Source of the DNA: UBA8524 sp964215915
GTDB taxonomy: Bacteria > Bacteroidota > Bacteroidia > UBA8524
Direction: 5' to 3'
DNA length: 64,000 nucleotides
Assembly (NCBI GenBank): GCA_964215915.1
Contig: CAXPEB010000047.1
Location: 62,001-126,000 of the forward strand
The notes beneath the pieces are model-generated. The model saw nothing but the letters and a program-made list of their open reading frames with translations. It was not told where the DNA came from and searched no databases. Positions within the stretch are counted from its first letter, which is position 1, and each line of letters opens with the position of its first letter. The position numbers and the translations under genes are program-made. Below, piece after piece: positions 19,696 to 29,070 of this stretch.

Positions 19696-20286
19696 TTATC
19701 TTATTTCAACGGACCGGATCAGTTTCAGCGCCATCGAATCAAACTCCGGGTCCTCCATGGAGGCCTTGCTGTTGATCACTTCCAGGCGAACAAGGTTATT
19801 TATGGCCGTACATACCTGCACCGTGCCTGTACTATCTGCAAGCGTCTCGCAGTAGAGGATAAAATCCGTATTCCGGCTCTTGATCCATTGCTCGTTGCGG
19901 TAGGTTTTTTCGCCGTGCAGCCGCCTATCCCGATCGGCCAGGTTGTCCAGCATTTCGTGCACCTGTGATGGGGCAATCTGATGCGTTTTGTTGTTCAGGC
20001 ATTCCGGGCGGTAATGGCTAATGATTATTCCCAGGTAATGGTTCGGGTATTGGCGGAAGAACCCCGTCTCTAGCGGACTAAAAACATGGATGCTGTCACT
20101 CAGGGAAACAGTGATCCGGTCGTCGCAGGTATAGTCGGAAAGGAGAACCAGTTCCTTTTTGTATGGAAGGGCAAAAGGTGTCCGGAGACGAATTTCCGTA
20201 TCCAGTTCAGGAAGCAAAACCACGGTCGGGCTTCCCGGGTCGCAGGACAAAAACAGCAACAGGAAAAGTAGCGGAAGTATTCTCAA
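19696..20286 (-). CDS. Putative lipoprotein, TTG start
   Basis: The 196-residue product has a short signal and lipobox (LLFLSC, Cys15). The start codon is TTG at 20286; no ATG is in frame nearby and the signal peptide begins right there. A TATCTTTA near-match to the -7 element lies upstream. The mature protein has four Cys (DYTCDD, RPECLNN, ILYCET, VQVCTA) and no recognised domain. It is divergent from the next gene. Confidence 0.65.
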   Translation of the reverse strand: MRILPLLFLLLFLSCDPGSPTVVLLPELDTEIRLRTPFALPYKKELVLLSDYTCDDRITVSLSDSIHVFSPLETGFFRQYPNHYLGIIISHYRPECLNNKTHQIAPSQVHEMLDNLADRDRRLHGEKTYRNEQWIKSRNTDFILYCETLADSTGTVQVCTAINNLVRLEVINSKASMEDPEFDSMALKLIRSVEIR

Positions 20287-20400
20287 GGGTTCTCTTTGAG
20301 GTAAAGATAAGGATTCCGGGAAGCACCGTTTTAACCGATGGAAGGTGAACTTCTTTACGACGGGATAAGACGATGAACCTTGTTGACGTTAACTTGCAGT

Positions 20401-21171
20401 ATGCTCTCCCGAATTTTCAGGTTCCTTGTTGTCGCATTTCTGGTCTGTGCTTTCCAGGTGGCGAGGGGACAAACTTTCGAAAGGTCCTTTCGTGGCCACT
20501 GGGCTTCCACCCTTTGGGAGTTTGCCTTCCATATAGATAGCACTTATGAAAGGGCTTCCTTCGGACACTACGGGCACACCCTGGTTGAAGGGCGTTACGA
20601 ACGTACGGGAGACACGATACATTTGTTAAGCGGGTACGAAAATACAAGCCAGACCGTGAATGAATATTACCTGCTGGATTCCAACGGTTACCTGATTGAC
20701 CTTTCCCTGAGGTATGATTATGCTCCGGTAACCGCCACCGCAACCAAGCCTGATTCCGAGCTAACACGCTGGTCTTACCCGAGCAGGGTACGGCGTGTCA
20801 AATACCCCCAAACCGATGATCCTGACCCACGGAAACGGGCAGAACTGGAAACCGTACTGCAGATGGCCCTTAACTCTCCTTCCATTCGTAAATATTACCA
20901 TTTCGATCAATTCCCGAAAAGACGACTGGTGATCGCGAGTTATTATCATCTCAAAGCGGATACGCTGAGTGTCGATTCGCATACGGTGATCTTCCTGCCC
21001 AAAGAACAGATCCGGGATGCCTTTTTTATTGAGATAGAGGACCTCAACCAAAACCGCGATAAGATAGAGATTGACCTTATACTCCACGGAGAAGGAGTCA
21101 GTCTCTGGTTTTATTTTGTAAAAAGAGAGGGGGTATGGATAGAAGGGGATGTTTATGAAACGGAAAACTGA
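20401..21171 (+). CDS. Secreted protein of unknown function
   Basis: The 256-residue product has a signal peptide (MLSRIFRFLVVAFLVCAFQVARG). Residues ~25-90 have the pattern of a lipocalin-like or stress-response barrel often seen in Bacteroidota (HWASTLWEFAFHID, GRYERTGDTIHLLSG). The C-terminal half contains ADTLSVDSHTVIFLPKEQ and EIEIDLILHGEGVSLWFYF-type strands. The ATG at 20401 is preferred over an in-frame TTG at 20380 because it places the signal peptide at the N-terminus. No operon partner is seen. Confidence 0.65.
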   Translation: MLSRIFRFLVVAFLVCAFQVARGQTFERSFRGHWASTLWEFAFHIDSTYERASFGHYGHTLVEGRYERTGDTIHLLSGYENTSQTVNEYYLLDSNGYLIDLSLRYDYAPVTATATKPDSELTRWSYPSRVRRVKYPQTDDPDPRKRAELETVLQMALNSPSIRKYYHFDQFPKRRLVIASYYHLKADTLSVDSHTVIFLPKEQIRDAFFIEIEDLNQNRDKIEIDLILHGEGVSLWFYFVKREGVWIEGDVYETEN

Positions 21172-21342
21172 GGTCCTTTCCGTTTTAAGGTTTCGTTACT
21201 ATTCGATCAATGTACGGAAAGAACACTTTGCGGGGAATAATTCTTGAAAACCCTCTCTTGCCTGGAACAGGAATCATTTGTCGAAAAACAGCAAACGCAA
21301 GTAACTCTTCAGACGTATACCTCGTTCCTCAAGCGGATTACC

Positions 21343-23535
21343 ATGAACCGAGTCATGAACCGAATCCTTTTACTCTTTTCTTTCTCCTTATTTTCTCTGC
21401 TCCGATTGTCTGCACAGGCTCCGCAGATCAACTGGCAGCGTTGTCTGGGCGGAAGCGACGGTGATTTTGGACAGGCAGTGCTTCTGACTTCAGACGACCA
21501 TTACCTGGTAGTGAGCTCCACCAACTCTATGGATGGGGATGTTGACGATAAACCTGCACAAACCGATATCTGGATACTGAAACTGGATGCCAATGGAAAC
21601 ACGCTCTGGCAATTGGTAGTAGGTGGGCTCTATCCGGATTTCGGCATTGATGCCACCGAGTGTAGCGACGGAGGTTTTGCCATACTGGGGAGAAGCTACA
21701 TGGATGCCAGTGGTAATGATAACGATCTCCGGATCACCCGGCTGAGTCGCGACGGGGCACTGCTTTGGGACAAAACCTACGGAGGCAGCTATTCGGATCA
21801 GGGGAATGCCATCCTGGAGACTCCGGATCAGGGTTTCCTCGTAGCCGGTGTAACCCACTCCTCTGACGGGGATATTGTTTCCCAACACCACGGTAATGCC
21901 GATGCCTGGCTCCTGAAGCTGGATGCCGGTGGAAAAATTGAATGGGAACATTGCTATGGCGGCTCGGATAATGACTGGGCAAACAGCATAATTGCCTGCA
22001 GGGAAGGCGGGTACTTGTTCGCCGGGTTCACTGCCTCTGACGACGGTGATCTCAGTCCCACCAATATGGATGGAAACGCTTTCTGGGCCGTGAAGCTTAA
22101 TGAGCAGGGAAGTATAGAATGGCAATGGCGTCACTCGCGATCCCCGTACGATCATCTGAATGCAGTGATCCAGGCTCGGGATGGAAGTTATGTCGCTTGC
22201 GGCCAAACTTACCACAACGCACAGGGCCTCTGGGATTCCTATCTGGTTAAATTCAACCCTGCTGGTCAGATGGTAGCAGAATGGTCTTCCGAAACCCTGT
22301 ATCCCGATTACTTTTTTGACCTCTGTGAAACGGCTGAAGGAAACATCGTCGCTTGCGGAATAGGGAGCCAGGATCCTCATATGATTCCTTTTGACGCCTC
22401 CCTTTATAAATTCAACCTGAATGACCTTAGTCTGCAATGGGTAGATTTTTACGGGGGAAATGAAAGAGACGCTGCTTATTCCATAGCGCTTTGCCCGGAC
22501 AGCGGATTTGTACTCTGCGGCATTACCAAATCCAATGACGGGGATGTTAGCGGCAACCACGGCGATTACGACAACTGGATACTGAAACTTGATCCGGAAC
22601 CGCTAAAGATTTTCGGCGCTCCTATCCTGTGCCCCGGAGAAGAAAACTGGTACCGGCAGAACCGGCCATATGCCTGCGACTGGTACCTGGATGATTTGTT
22701 TCAAACCTATGCCGACAGTTTCCGGACATCCTTTGTTTCTGCCGGAACATACCGGCTGAAGGCGTGTTACGAAGTACCGGGAAGAGTTTACTGCGATTCG
22801 GTACTCCTTGAAGTCAAAGCTCGCCCGCAACTCAATCTGCCGGAAAGTACAGCAGCCTGTGCGCCCCTGGAAATGACCGTTTGTCCCGGAGCCCTGCAAC
22901 CCGGATTGCAATTTCGGTGGAGCAACGGCTCCACGGATTCCTGCATTGTCGTAAAAACTCCCGGCTGGCACACCACAACCGCCTCCTCAGAGTATTGCAG
23001 CACAACGGACAGCATCCGGGTGGTAGAATATCCTTTGCCGGATTTCCGCATCCTGCAGCCGGATACCCTTTGTATGGATGACCAACATCCGCTCACACTC
23101 CTGGCCGAACCCGATTCTTTTCCGCTATATAGCTGGAACGGAGGGCTTTCCATAGATACGTGGATGGAAGTGTATACGGATGATCCGGTAAGCCTGGAAG
23201 TCACCAACAGCCAGGGTTGTTCCCGGGAAATCCGTTTCAAACCGCTCAACGGGTGCCCGATGACCTGGTATATCCCGGATGCGTTCAGTCCAAACGGCGA
23301 CAACCTGAACGACAGCTTCCGTGTGGAAGGCTTTGGGATCGCTTCGTATGAAATCTCCGTCACCGACCGGTGGGGGGAGGTTCTCTATACTGGGAAGGAC
23401 GGAGTCTGGGACGGAAGGTTCCGGGGGAAGCCTGTACCCAATGGGCTGTACCTCGTACTAATCCGCCTGGAACCCGAAAACCCAACCCTCTCCAAACCCC
23501 AAAATCTGAAAATGATGCTGAAAGTCATAAGGTAA
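21343..23535 (+). CDS. T9SS type B sorting domain protein with propeller repeats
   Basis: From ATG 21343 the protein is 730 residues, with a signal peptide (ILLLFSFSLFSLLRLSAQ). Residues ~30-430 hold about six to seven repeats of ~60 residues, each with a GG...D hairpin and a W.LKLD.GG...W strand (WILKLDANGNTLWQ, WLLKLDAGGKIEWEHCYGG), a propeller-like arrangement. An Ig-like region with Cys pairs follows. The C-terminal type B sorting domain reads IPDAFSPNGDNLNDSF, VTDRWGEVLYTG, VWDGRFRGKPVPNGLY. ATG 21355 is an alternative start; the extension to 21244 lacks a signal. It ends 1 bp from the convergent next gene. Confidence 0.88.
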   Translation: MNRVMNRILLLFSFSLFSLLRLSAQAPQINWQRCLGGSDGDFGQAVLLTSDDHYLVVSSTNSMDGDVDDKPAQTDIWILKLDANGNTLWQLVVGGLYPDFGIDATECSDGGFAILGRSYMDASGNDNDLRITRLSRDGALLWDKTYGGSYSDQGNAILETPDQGFLVAGVTHSSDGDIVSQHHGNADAWLLKLDAGGKIEWEHCYGGSDNDWANSIIACREGGYLFAGFTASDDGDLSPTNMDGNAFWAVKLNEQGSIEWQWRHSRSPYDHLNAVIQARDGSYVACGQTYHNAQGLWDSYLVKFNPAGQMVAEWSSETLYPDYFFDLCETAEGNIVACGIGSQDPHMIPFDASLYKFNLNDLSLQWVDFYGGNERDAAYSIALCPDSGFVLCGITKSNDGDVSGNHGDYDNWILKLDPEPLKIFGAPILCPGEENWYRQNRPYACDWYLDDLFQTYADSFRTSFVSAGTYRLKACYEVPGRVYCDSVLLEVKARPQLNLPESTAACAPLEMTVCPGALQPGLQFRWSNGSTDSCIVVKTPGWHTTTASSEYCSTTDSIRVVEYPLPDFRILQPDTLCMDDQHPLTLLAEPDSFPLYSWNGGLSIDTWMEVYTDDPVSLEVTNSQGCSREIRFKPLNGCPMTWYIPDAFSPNGDNLNDSFRVEGFGIASYEISVTDRWGEVLYTGKDGVWDGRFRGKPVPNGLYLVLIRLEPENPTLSKPQNLKMMLKVIR

Positions 23536-23536
23536 A

Positions 23537-24412
23537 TCAGATTGCTATCACCCGCTTCCTATGCCCGGGCTCCCAGATAAGCCTTACAAAAGCGCTGAAC
23601 CTTTCATTTTGCCTCACTAATGGAACACCGGTAACAATACCCACCAGAAGATTTTCTGTCACACCCACTCTCATTTGGGGTCTCATAGTCATCCACAAGC
23701 TCCTTCCCGATAGCGTTTTGTTGAATTCGGTGCCAATGAAGTTCCGGGTACCCGGTATCATGTAATGTACACTTGTATTGATCTGGTAATGGATATGAAT
23801 TTTCCGTGCTCCCAGATGATGGTTAATCACGGGTCCGGTGTACAATAGAGAATGGAAGTTGTTACCCCAACGTTTGGCGAGAATAACAAAAGGGTTGTAA
23901 CTATTTCCGCGTATAAAAGGATTACCGAAACTTCGAAAATCCGATAACTCCAACTCGTGGATATAGCCCAGGGCCATAGAAGTTGCCATCCCTTCATTTA
24001 CGAGAAATGACCATTGGGTTGCCACTTTAATACTATTCAATCGGTTTGCAGGTATGGAATCTTTGTGGGTTCCGCTGAGTGGAGAATATAAGGTGAAGGG
24101 TAGCTCTACTTCCAAACCCAACCGATTTATAGGTGCCCATTCATATTCGATAAGGGCTTCATATGAATCAAACCTTAGATTATCGGTAAGTCCCAGCCCG
24201 ATATTCCACTCCCTCTCCCCTTTGCGGGCTCCCAAATCCCGGATAAGGTCAATGTATAAGGGTTCTGCATGGAGAACCTTGTCCGGTTCCCGCAGGTCTT
24301 CCACCTCACTGATATAGAGGCTGTCCTGAAGCTTGTTATTATTTTGCGCACAAACAAGTGCAGAGGAAACCAGTGCGATGAACAATGGTCCCATTGTTTT
24401 GGTAATTTTCAT
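23537..24412 (-). CDS. Outer-membrane-like protein with HAEPL motif
   Basis: This 291-residue protein has a signal peptide (MGPLFIALVSSALVCAQ). It carries the striking segment HAEPLYIDLIRDLGARKGE, followed by alternating strands (WNIGLGLTDNLRFDSYEALI, GLEVELPFTLYSPL) that suggest a beta-barrel. It is preceded by a small gene (24456-24875) in the same direction, 43 bp away, and they are probably co-transcribed. I recall similar proteins in Bacteroidota annotated only as hypothetical or as transporters. No substrate can be inferred. Confidence 0.7.
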   Translation of the reverse strand: MKITKTMGPLFIALVSSALVCAQNNNKLQDSLYISEVEDLREPDKVLHAEPLYIDLIRDLGARKGEREWNIGLGLTDNLRFDSYEALIEYEWAPINRLGLEVELPFTLYSPLSGTHKDSIPANRLNSIKVATQWSFLVNEGMATSMALGYIHELELSDFRSFGNPFIRGNSYNPFVILAKRWGNNFHSLLYTGPVINHHLGARKIHIHYQINTSVHYMIPGTRNFIGTEFNKTLSGRSLWMTMRPQMRVGVTENLLVGIVTGVPLVRQNERFSAFVRLIWEPGHRKRVIAI

Positions 24413-24455
24413 GAAGATTGTTTTGAATGATAGAAACAGCGGTTGTTACCGCCGG

Positions 24456-24875
24456 TTAAAAAAGATCAGAAAACAATCTTATCTCAGGTGGAGGTGTATG
24501 AAGTTGACTATGTCCTTTTATCAGTTGTTCCGCGCCGAAACCGTGAATATTTGCGTTTTGGTGTATGTTTGGTGTTATAGCCGAACTTATATCTCCGCAC
24601 ACCTTCATCACAAAGGTTCCGGACTTCTTTTTCTCCCAAGACTCACTCGAGTCATGGTCATCATATTCCGTAAATGCCTGCTCAAATCCCAGAATCTGTT
24701 CTATCAAAAGTTCAACGATACTTTCCTGGTCGTTTACAGAAAGGTTCTCAGGAATACCTTCATGATAAATATCTGCAGTATCCACACTGATATTGAGTAG
24801 GTATACCGCCATCACGCCCCAAAAAAGACGGATCGTCCTGCTGTTGCGAATATACCTGAGTATTTGCCCGTTCAT
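24456..24875 (-). CDS. Small protein of unknown function upstream of the HAEPL protein
   Basis: The product is 139 residues from ATG 24875; the longer frame would use TTG. A hydrophobic segment at ~17-35 (FWGVMAVYLLNISVD) is a signal or anchor. The remainder is acidic, with LSVNDQESIVELLIEQILGF and EYDDHDSSESW, then a His-containing tail (GHSQLHTPPPE). No family is recognised. Its conserved-looking helix and position before the barrel-like gene suggest a two-protein envelope system. Confidence 0.6.
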   Translation of the reverse strand: MNGQILRYIRNSRTIRLFWGVMAVYLLNISVDTADIYHEGIPENLSVNDQESIVELLIEQILGFEQAFTEYDDHDSSESWEKKKSGTFVMKVCGDISSAITPNIHQNANIHGFGAEQLIKGHSQLHTPPPEIRLFSDLF

Positions 24876-25070
24876 TGTCAAAAGAAACCCGTATCGGTGC
24901 TAGTCAGTAAAATTCGGATTTGATTCACAGACACAACATACTACCAAACGTTGCGTCGCCTTTGCCAATAACCGCCGCGTGGACTTTTTAGTAAACTGAA
25001 CCGGGTTGACTGTGGGGTGCATGAAGTCGCCTCGCCGCTACCCGACATGTTTAGCCACAATTTTTCGAGA

Positions 25071-25742
25071 CTAATACTCAAGGATAGCAAAATACAGCCG
25101 GCAGTTCATAGGGTGATCAGGATCACGACATAACCTGGGGTATTGCGTCCCAATATCCCCTATTACTATCCTTTCGGGTTCCACCCCTTTGGAGATGAGA
25201 TAATTCCTTGCTTTTTCCGCTCTCTTTATGGAATATTCTTCCTCACCTGGAATTGCATGAGACTCTATTTCTATCCTCATTGTTTTGTACCTGAGCATGA
25301 AGTAGATTATTGAATTATCGAGCAGGCAATACTGTACAGGGTGAATTGAATCTGATCCGGGTTTCATAAGTAACACATTGCTCCCGCCGATTCCATAATC
25401 CGAATATTTCTCGACACTATCCCGGTTGCAGGTTGATCGCTCACATACCGAAATTTCCTCCAGCATTTTTTTCAACCACCCTGTGTCCAAACGAGTTGAA
25501 TAATACTGCTCAGCATGCTTGTTATGTTTTTCAAGGCTGTCCTCGGAATACCGGTGATCTATAACACAAGTAACCGGTGCCATAAAAACCTCAACCTCGT
25601 ACTGCCCGGCTATCTCAATCATACATTTTCCGCTGAAGACATTGTGCCAATTGACAATAATAGCGGTATCGGGCACATTAACTTGCCCACGAACGAAACA
25701 TAAACTCAGTAGCAGACCTGTCAAAATAAGCGTCGGTTTCAT
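25071..25742 (-). CDS. Secreted protein with degenerate OmpA-like C-terminal domain
   Basis: The 223-residue protein has a signal peptide (MKPTLILTGLLLSLCFVRGQ). The last ~85 residues follow the OmpA pattern: MRIEIESHAIPGEEE, SIKRAEKARNYLISKGVEPER, GTQYPRL and NCRLYFAILEY. In classic OmpA domains a Asp after the first strand and an Arg in NRRV bind peptidoglycan; here the first is Ala/Pro-rich and the first Arg is Cys. Middle Cys residues (SVCERSTCNRD) could form disulfides. Peptidoglycan binding is therefore doubtful. It stands alone, with a 195-bp spacer before the previous gene. Confidence 0.65.
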   Translation of the reverse strand: MKPTLILTGLLLSLCFVRGQVNVPDTAIIVNWHNVFSGKCMIEIAGQYEVEVFMAPVTCVIDHRYSEDSLEKHNKHAEQYYSTRLDTGWLKKMLEEISVCERSTCNRDSVEKYSDYGIGGSNVLLMKPGSDSIHPVQYCLLDNSIIYFMLRYKTMRIEIESHAIPGEEEYSIKRAEKARNYLISKGVEPERIVIGDIGTQYPRLCRDPDHPMNCRLYFAILEY

Positions 25743-25823
25743 AATCCCTCTTTATAGATTAATCGGTTAGCCCGGACGGTTATTGCATGCTTTACTTACT
25801 ATTCTGAAATAAGGAGCCTTGTT

Positions 25824-26222
25824 CTACAGACTGATTTCATACAGATAGCAGACGTTATTGACCGTATCTCTGAAATACCTGGAATCATCTGCGCTTCCCC
25901 CCTTACTTCCATAAACCACACAATTTTCATCCGGCTCAAACCAAGCGGGACAAGCCTTCGGTTTTTCCCAGGCTTCTGCGGATAAAATCAGGTCATTGTC
26001 TGCAACAAACCGCTCCCACCAGTCTGCAGTTGTTTGCAACTGCAGGTATACCTCATACTCCCGGGTGAAATGTGCCGATTGCCAGTAGGTGCCTTTCAAG
26101 ACTTTCACGTCATGGGGAACCTCGCTTCGAGACCATTGTGAAAAAGCTTCTTCCGGGTCTGAAGTATGGATTCCTGAACAGGATAAAAAGAGCACGACAA
26201 GTATCCAAACTGATTTCCTCAT
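25824..26222 (-). CDS. Small lipoprotein of unknown function
   Basis: The 132-residue product has a signal and lipobox (LFLSC, Cys15). The mature domain is rich in Trp and aromatic residues (YWQSAHFTREYEVYLQLQ, DWWERFV) with two later Cys (ACPAWFEPDENC), and reads as a compact alpha/beta domain. No family is recognised. It is divergent from the next T9SS cargo gene, with about 107-140 bp between the starts holding both promoters. Confidence 0.6.
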   Translation of the reverse strand: MRKSVWILVVLFLSCSGIHTSDPEEAFSQWSRSEVPHDVKVLKGTYWQSAHFTREYEVYLQLQTTADWWERFVADNDLILSAEAWEKPKACPAWFEPDENCVVYGSKGGSADDSRYFRDTVNNVCYLYEISL

Positions 26223-26364
26223 ACAATCTCCCCGTCAATCTAACCTATTTTTTAGTTCTGTCTGTTTACGGCCTCATCCTAATCCGCTTCAGAGGGGCCG
26301 AGCGGTTAATCATAAAATTCTTCCTCACATGCAACATTCTGCGCCTTCAGGGTTTCTGTCTGGT

Positions 26365-28416
26365 ATGCGTCCTTTGCTCTGTATCCTTCTCTGCATCGGT
26401 AGCCTGATGTTGAAGGCACAACCTAACGACTGGCAAACCTGGTATTTCGGGCTGCGCCTGGGGATGACCTATACCAGCGGTTCCAGAGTGCTTCTCAGTG
26501 ATTCCAAACTGGGCGCCAACTACGGAGCGGCCTGCATCTCTTACCCCTCCGACGGACGCTACATGATGGTTACCAACGGTACGGTTATCTATTCCAAGGG
26601 CTTTCAGCTAATGAACAAGCAGTTGTCCGTTCCCCAGCCTATCTTCTCCTTTTTTGTCCCCGACCCGGCTGCCGAACTGAACTACTACCTTTTTGTGGTT
26701 GATAACCAGGGTACCATCCATTATATCCATATCGATCATTCCGACCCTTCCGGGATCGGCACCGTAGACGGGACCCAACAGACTCTTAGAAGCAACGCCG
26801 ATCATCATTTCACCGCAGTAAAACGGATCTATGGCGACGGTTATTGGCTAATCACCCATACCAAAGGCAGCGATGAGTTTCAGGCATTCGCCATTACCAA
26901 GAACGGGGTATCCACACAGCCGGTTATCTCGAATACCGGGTCCTCCACCTCTTCCTTAAAAAACTGGGTTTATGGCAATATGGTAAGCGACAAAAGCGGG
27001 AAAAGGCTGTTGCACTGTTTCTCCCGCGGAGGTAGCGGAAATGTTGCAGAACTCCTGAATATCGACAAGCAATGTGGCACCCTCAGCCATTCGCAAAACC
27101 TGGAGATCTCCGGTTCCGACAGGGGTTGCCAGGGGGCTTTTTCCCTCAATGACAGGTTTGTCTATGTTAGCTCAGGCGGGGTCTATCAATACGACCTCAA
27201 CGAAACCACACCCATCATCAAAGGCAATTACCTATTGGCTTCAGGGGGTGCCTCCCCGAAAATTGCCCTTACCCCCGACGGGATCATCATGATGAGCAGG
27301 GCCGACGGTTCCAGCGTCACCTCCAAAGTCTGCACCATCGAACAGGCTAACACCGCCAACCCGCAGTACTTTTACGACAAGGTAAACCTGAACGATCAGG
27401 GCGATTACCGCTACGTGGAAAATTTCCCTGCCTTTATCATGGATTGGTCGGACCCGCTGCAAGACCCCAACTACCCGCTACCGGAAGTATCCATCGAACA
27501 GTTATGTACCGGAAACCCCACCCGTTTCGATGTAAAGGGGACTTTTCAATACGATTCCCTGCTCTGGGAATTTGGCGACGGCATCACCGCAGACACACGA
27601 CAAAGCAATCACGAGTATCTTCTTGCTGCTTCCTATACGGTCACTTTCAACTGGTACCTCTGCGGACAACGTTACTCCATAGCCAAAACCATTACGGTGA
27701 ATGAGTACCCGCAGTTTTCGCTGGGGCCGGATACGCTCTTGTGTTTCGGAACGGTATGGAACCTGGAGGGACCGGCCAATGCAGATGCCTATACCTGGAA
27801 CACCGGGGAAAGTACCCGGAACCTGGAGGTTGAAGAACAGGGGCTGTACTGGCTGGACGTGTTTAACGGCACCTGTTCCTCTCGCGACAGCATTCTTATC
27901 AATTACCGCCCCGATGTCCTGGTAGAACTGGGAACCGGTCACCATTTGTGCCCGGACGATTCCGGACTGGTACGACTGGATGCCGGAAAAGGGTTTGAAA
28001 CATACCGTTGGACCCCTACCGGTGACACCACACAATGGATTGATGTGCGCAAGACCGGTGAGTATTTTGTAGTGGTCAATGACTTTCATGGCTGCCCGGG
28101 AAAGGATGGCACTTATGTAGAACGGCGCTGTCCGGTATTCCTGGAATTACCCAATGCCTTTAGTCCCAATGGAGACGGGATCAATGACCTGCTGATCATC
28201 CCCTCCAGCGACGCGCTGGAATACAGGCTTCGCATATACAACCGCTGGGGTCAGCTGGTATTTCAGAGCGACAAACCGGAACAATCCTGGGACGGCAAAT
28301 ACAAGGGGAAACCCGTTCAGGAAGACGTGTATGTGATGGTGTTAAATTACAAAGGCTACGTAGACGGTATTCTCCGGAACTTTTCACGCCGGGAAACACT
28401 GCATCTGATCCGCTGA
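26365..28416 (+). CDS. T9SS type B sorting domain protein with PKD domain
   Basis: From ATG 26365 the protein is 683 residues, with signal peptide MRPLLCILLCIGSLMLKAQ. ATG 26329 is also possible; longer in-frame starts overlap the divergent lipoprotein and are rejected. Residues ~20-350 look like a propeller (SYPSDGRYMMVTNG). A PKD domain (~375-445; WEFGDGITADTR) and two Ig-like repeats (YTWNTGEST, YRWTPTGDTTQW) follow. The type B sorting domain is LPNAFSPNGDGINDLL, IYNRWGQLVFQS, WDGKYKGKPVQEDVY. It shares its repeat style with the gene at 2-2689, so both are probably surface proteins of one paralogous family. Confidence 0.88.
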   Translation: MRPLLCILLCIGSLMLKAQPNDWQTWYFGLRLGMTYTSGSRVLLSDSKLGANYGAACISYPSDGRYMMVTNGTVIYSKGFQLMNKQLSVPQPIFSFFVPDPAAELNYYLFVVDNQGTIHYIHIDHSDPSGIGTVDGTQQTLRSNADHHFTAVKRIYGDGYWLITHTKGSDEFQAFAITKNGVSTQPVISNTGSSTSSLKNWVYGNMVSDKSGKRLLHCFSRGGSGNVAELLNIDKQCGTLSHSQNLEISGSDRGCQGAFSLNDRFVYVSSGGVYQYDLNETTPIIKGNYLLASGGASPKIALTPDGIIMMSRADGSSVTSKVCTIEQANTANPQYFYDKVNLNDQGDYRYVENFPAFIMDWSDPLQDPNYPLPEVSIEQLCTGNPTRFDVKGTFQYDSLLWEFGDGITADTRQSNHEYLLAASYTVTFNWYLCGQRYSIAKTITVNEYPQFSLGPDTLLCFGTVWNLEGPANADAYTWNTGESTRNLEVEEQGLYWLDVFNGTCSSRDSILINYRPDVLVELGTGHHLCPDDSGLVRLDAGKGFETYRWTPTGDTTQWIDVRKTGEYFVVVNDFHGCPGKDGTYVERRCPVFLELPNAFSPNGDGINDLLIIPSSDALEYRLRIYNRWGQLVFQSDKPEQSWDGKYKGKPVQEDVYVMVLNYKGYVDGILRNFSRRETLHLIR

Positions 28417-28429
28417 AACAGAACCTGAC

Positions 28430-29026
28430 TCAGATTACCGCCAGGATTACCCAAAATAACGAGACAGCCAGCCCTGATGCAAGAGCCAGCAGGGCAAGCA
28501 TACAACCACTCGCTCCGGAATTTTTGGATGCCCCTTTTGCGGTATGCGGATCGGGACTTATCCTATCCAGCAGTTCGAGCTCTTCCAGGTTCAAAGGCAG
28601 TTCGACAAAGTTTCGTTCGCTTTCCGGGAGCTTACTGACTCCCCCGCCAAAATCACATAAATAGGCATACCCCTTTTCGGAGACGGCCATAACAGTATCG
28701 TACGCCGTATCTTCTTTCGAAACAAAGAACATCATCCGGGTACCCGGGACTTCGGGAATGTGGTAGGTATCCGAACCAAGCGTAACATAGCCGGTGGCAT
28801 CCTGCCGGAGCTCAACCCCTTCCGGATAACGCAGATAGTTGACGAAGTATTCGAATATTTCCAGTTCGGGTACGTGGGAGAAGGTGACCACAAACGTGGT
28901 GTCATTCAAGACGCGTATCTCAATACCCTGGGCGGCCTTCTCAGCAGCATACAGATTGGCGAGGTTCCGAACTGCCGTACGTATTTGTTCTTTTCCGGAA
29001 CCGGTTACCAAAATATACTCTTCCAT
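28430..29026 (-). CDS. Unknown protein with C-terminal membrane segment
   Basis: The 198-residue protein lacks a signal peptide. The soluble part (~1-165) begins MEEYILVTGSGKEQI and contains FEYFVNYLRYPEGVEL and YAYLCDFGGGVSKLPESER. The last ~25 residues are strongly hydrophobic (CMLALLALASGLAVSLFWVI) and end the protein, as in a tail anchor. No family is recognised. It converges on the T9SS cargo gene, 13 bp away, and lies downstream of the barrel-like gene at 29071 in the same direction. Confidence 0.6.
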   Translation of the reverse strand: MEEYILVTGSGKEQIRTAVRNLANLYAAEKAAQGIEIRVLNDTTFVVTFSHVPELEIFEYFVNYLRYPEGVELRQDATGYVTLGSDTYHIPEVPGTRMMFFVSKEDTAYDTVMAVSEKGYAYLCDFGGGVSKLPESERNFVELPLNLEELELLDRISPDPHTAKGASKNSGASGCMLALLALASGLAVSLFWVILAVI

Positions 29027-29070
29027 ACCCTGTGCTCTATTTTGTAAGGCAAAATACGGAATTGCACCGG

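Noticed and set aside
21490..22560. 356-residue open frame on the minus strand
   Set aside because: It is the antisense shadow of a repeat-rich T9SS gene; no signal peptide, domain or promoter supports it.
26089..26364. 5' extension of the 26365 gene
   Set aside because: It overlaps the divergent lipoprotein and lacks a signal peptide; the signal begins at 26365.
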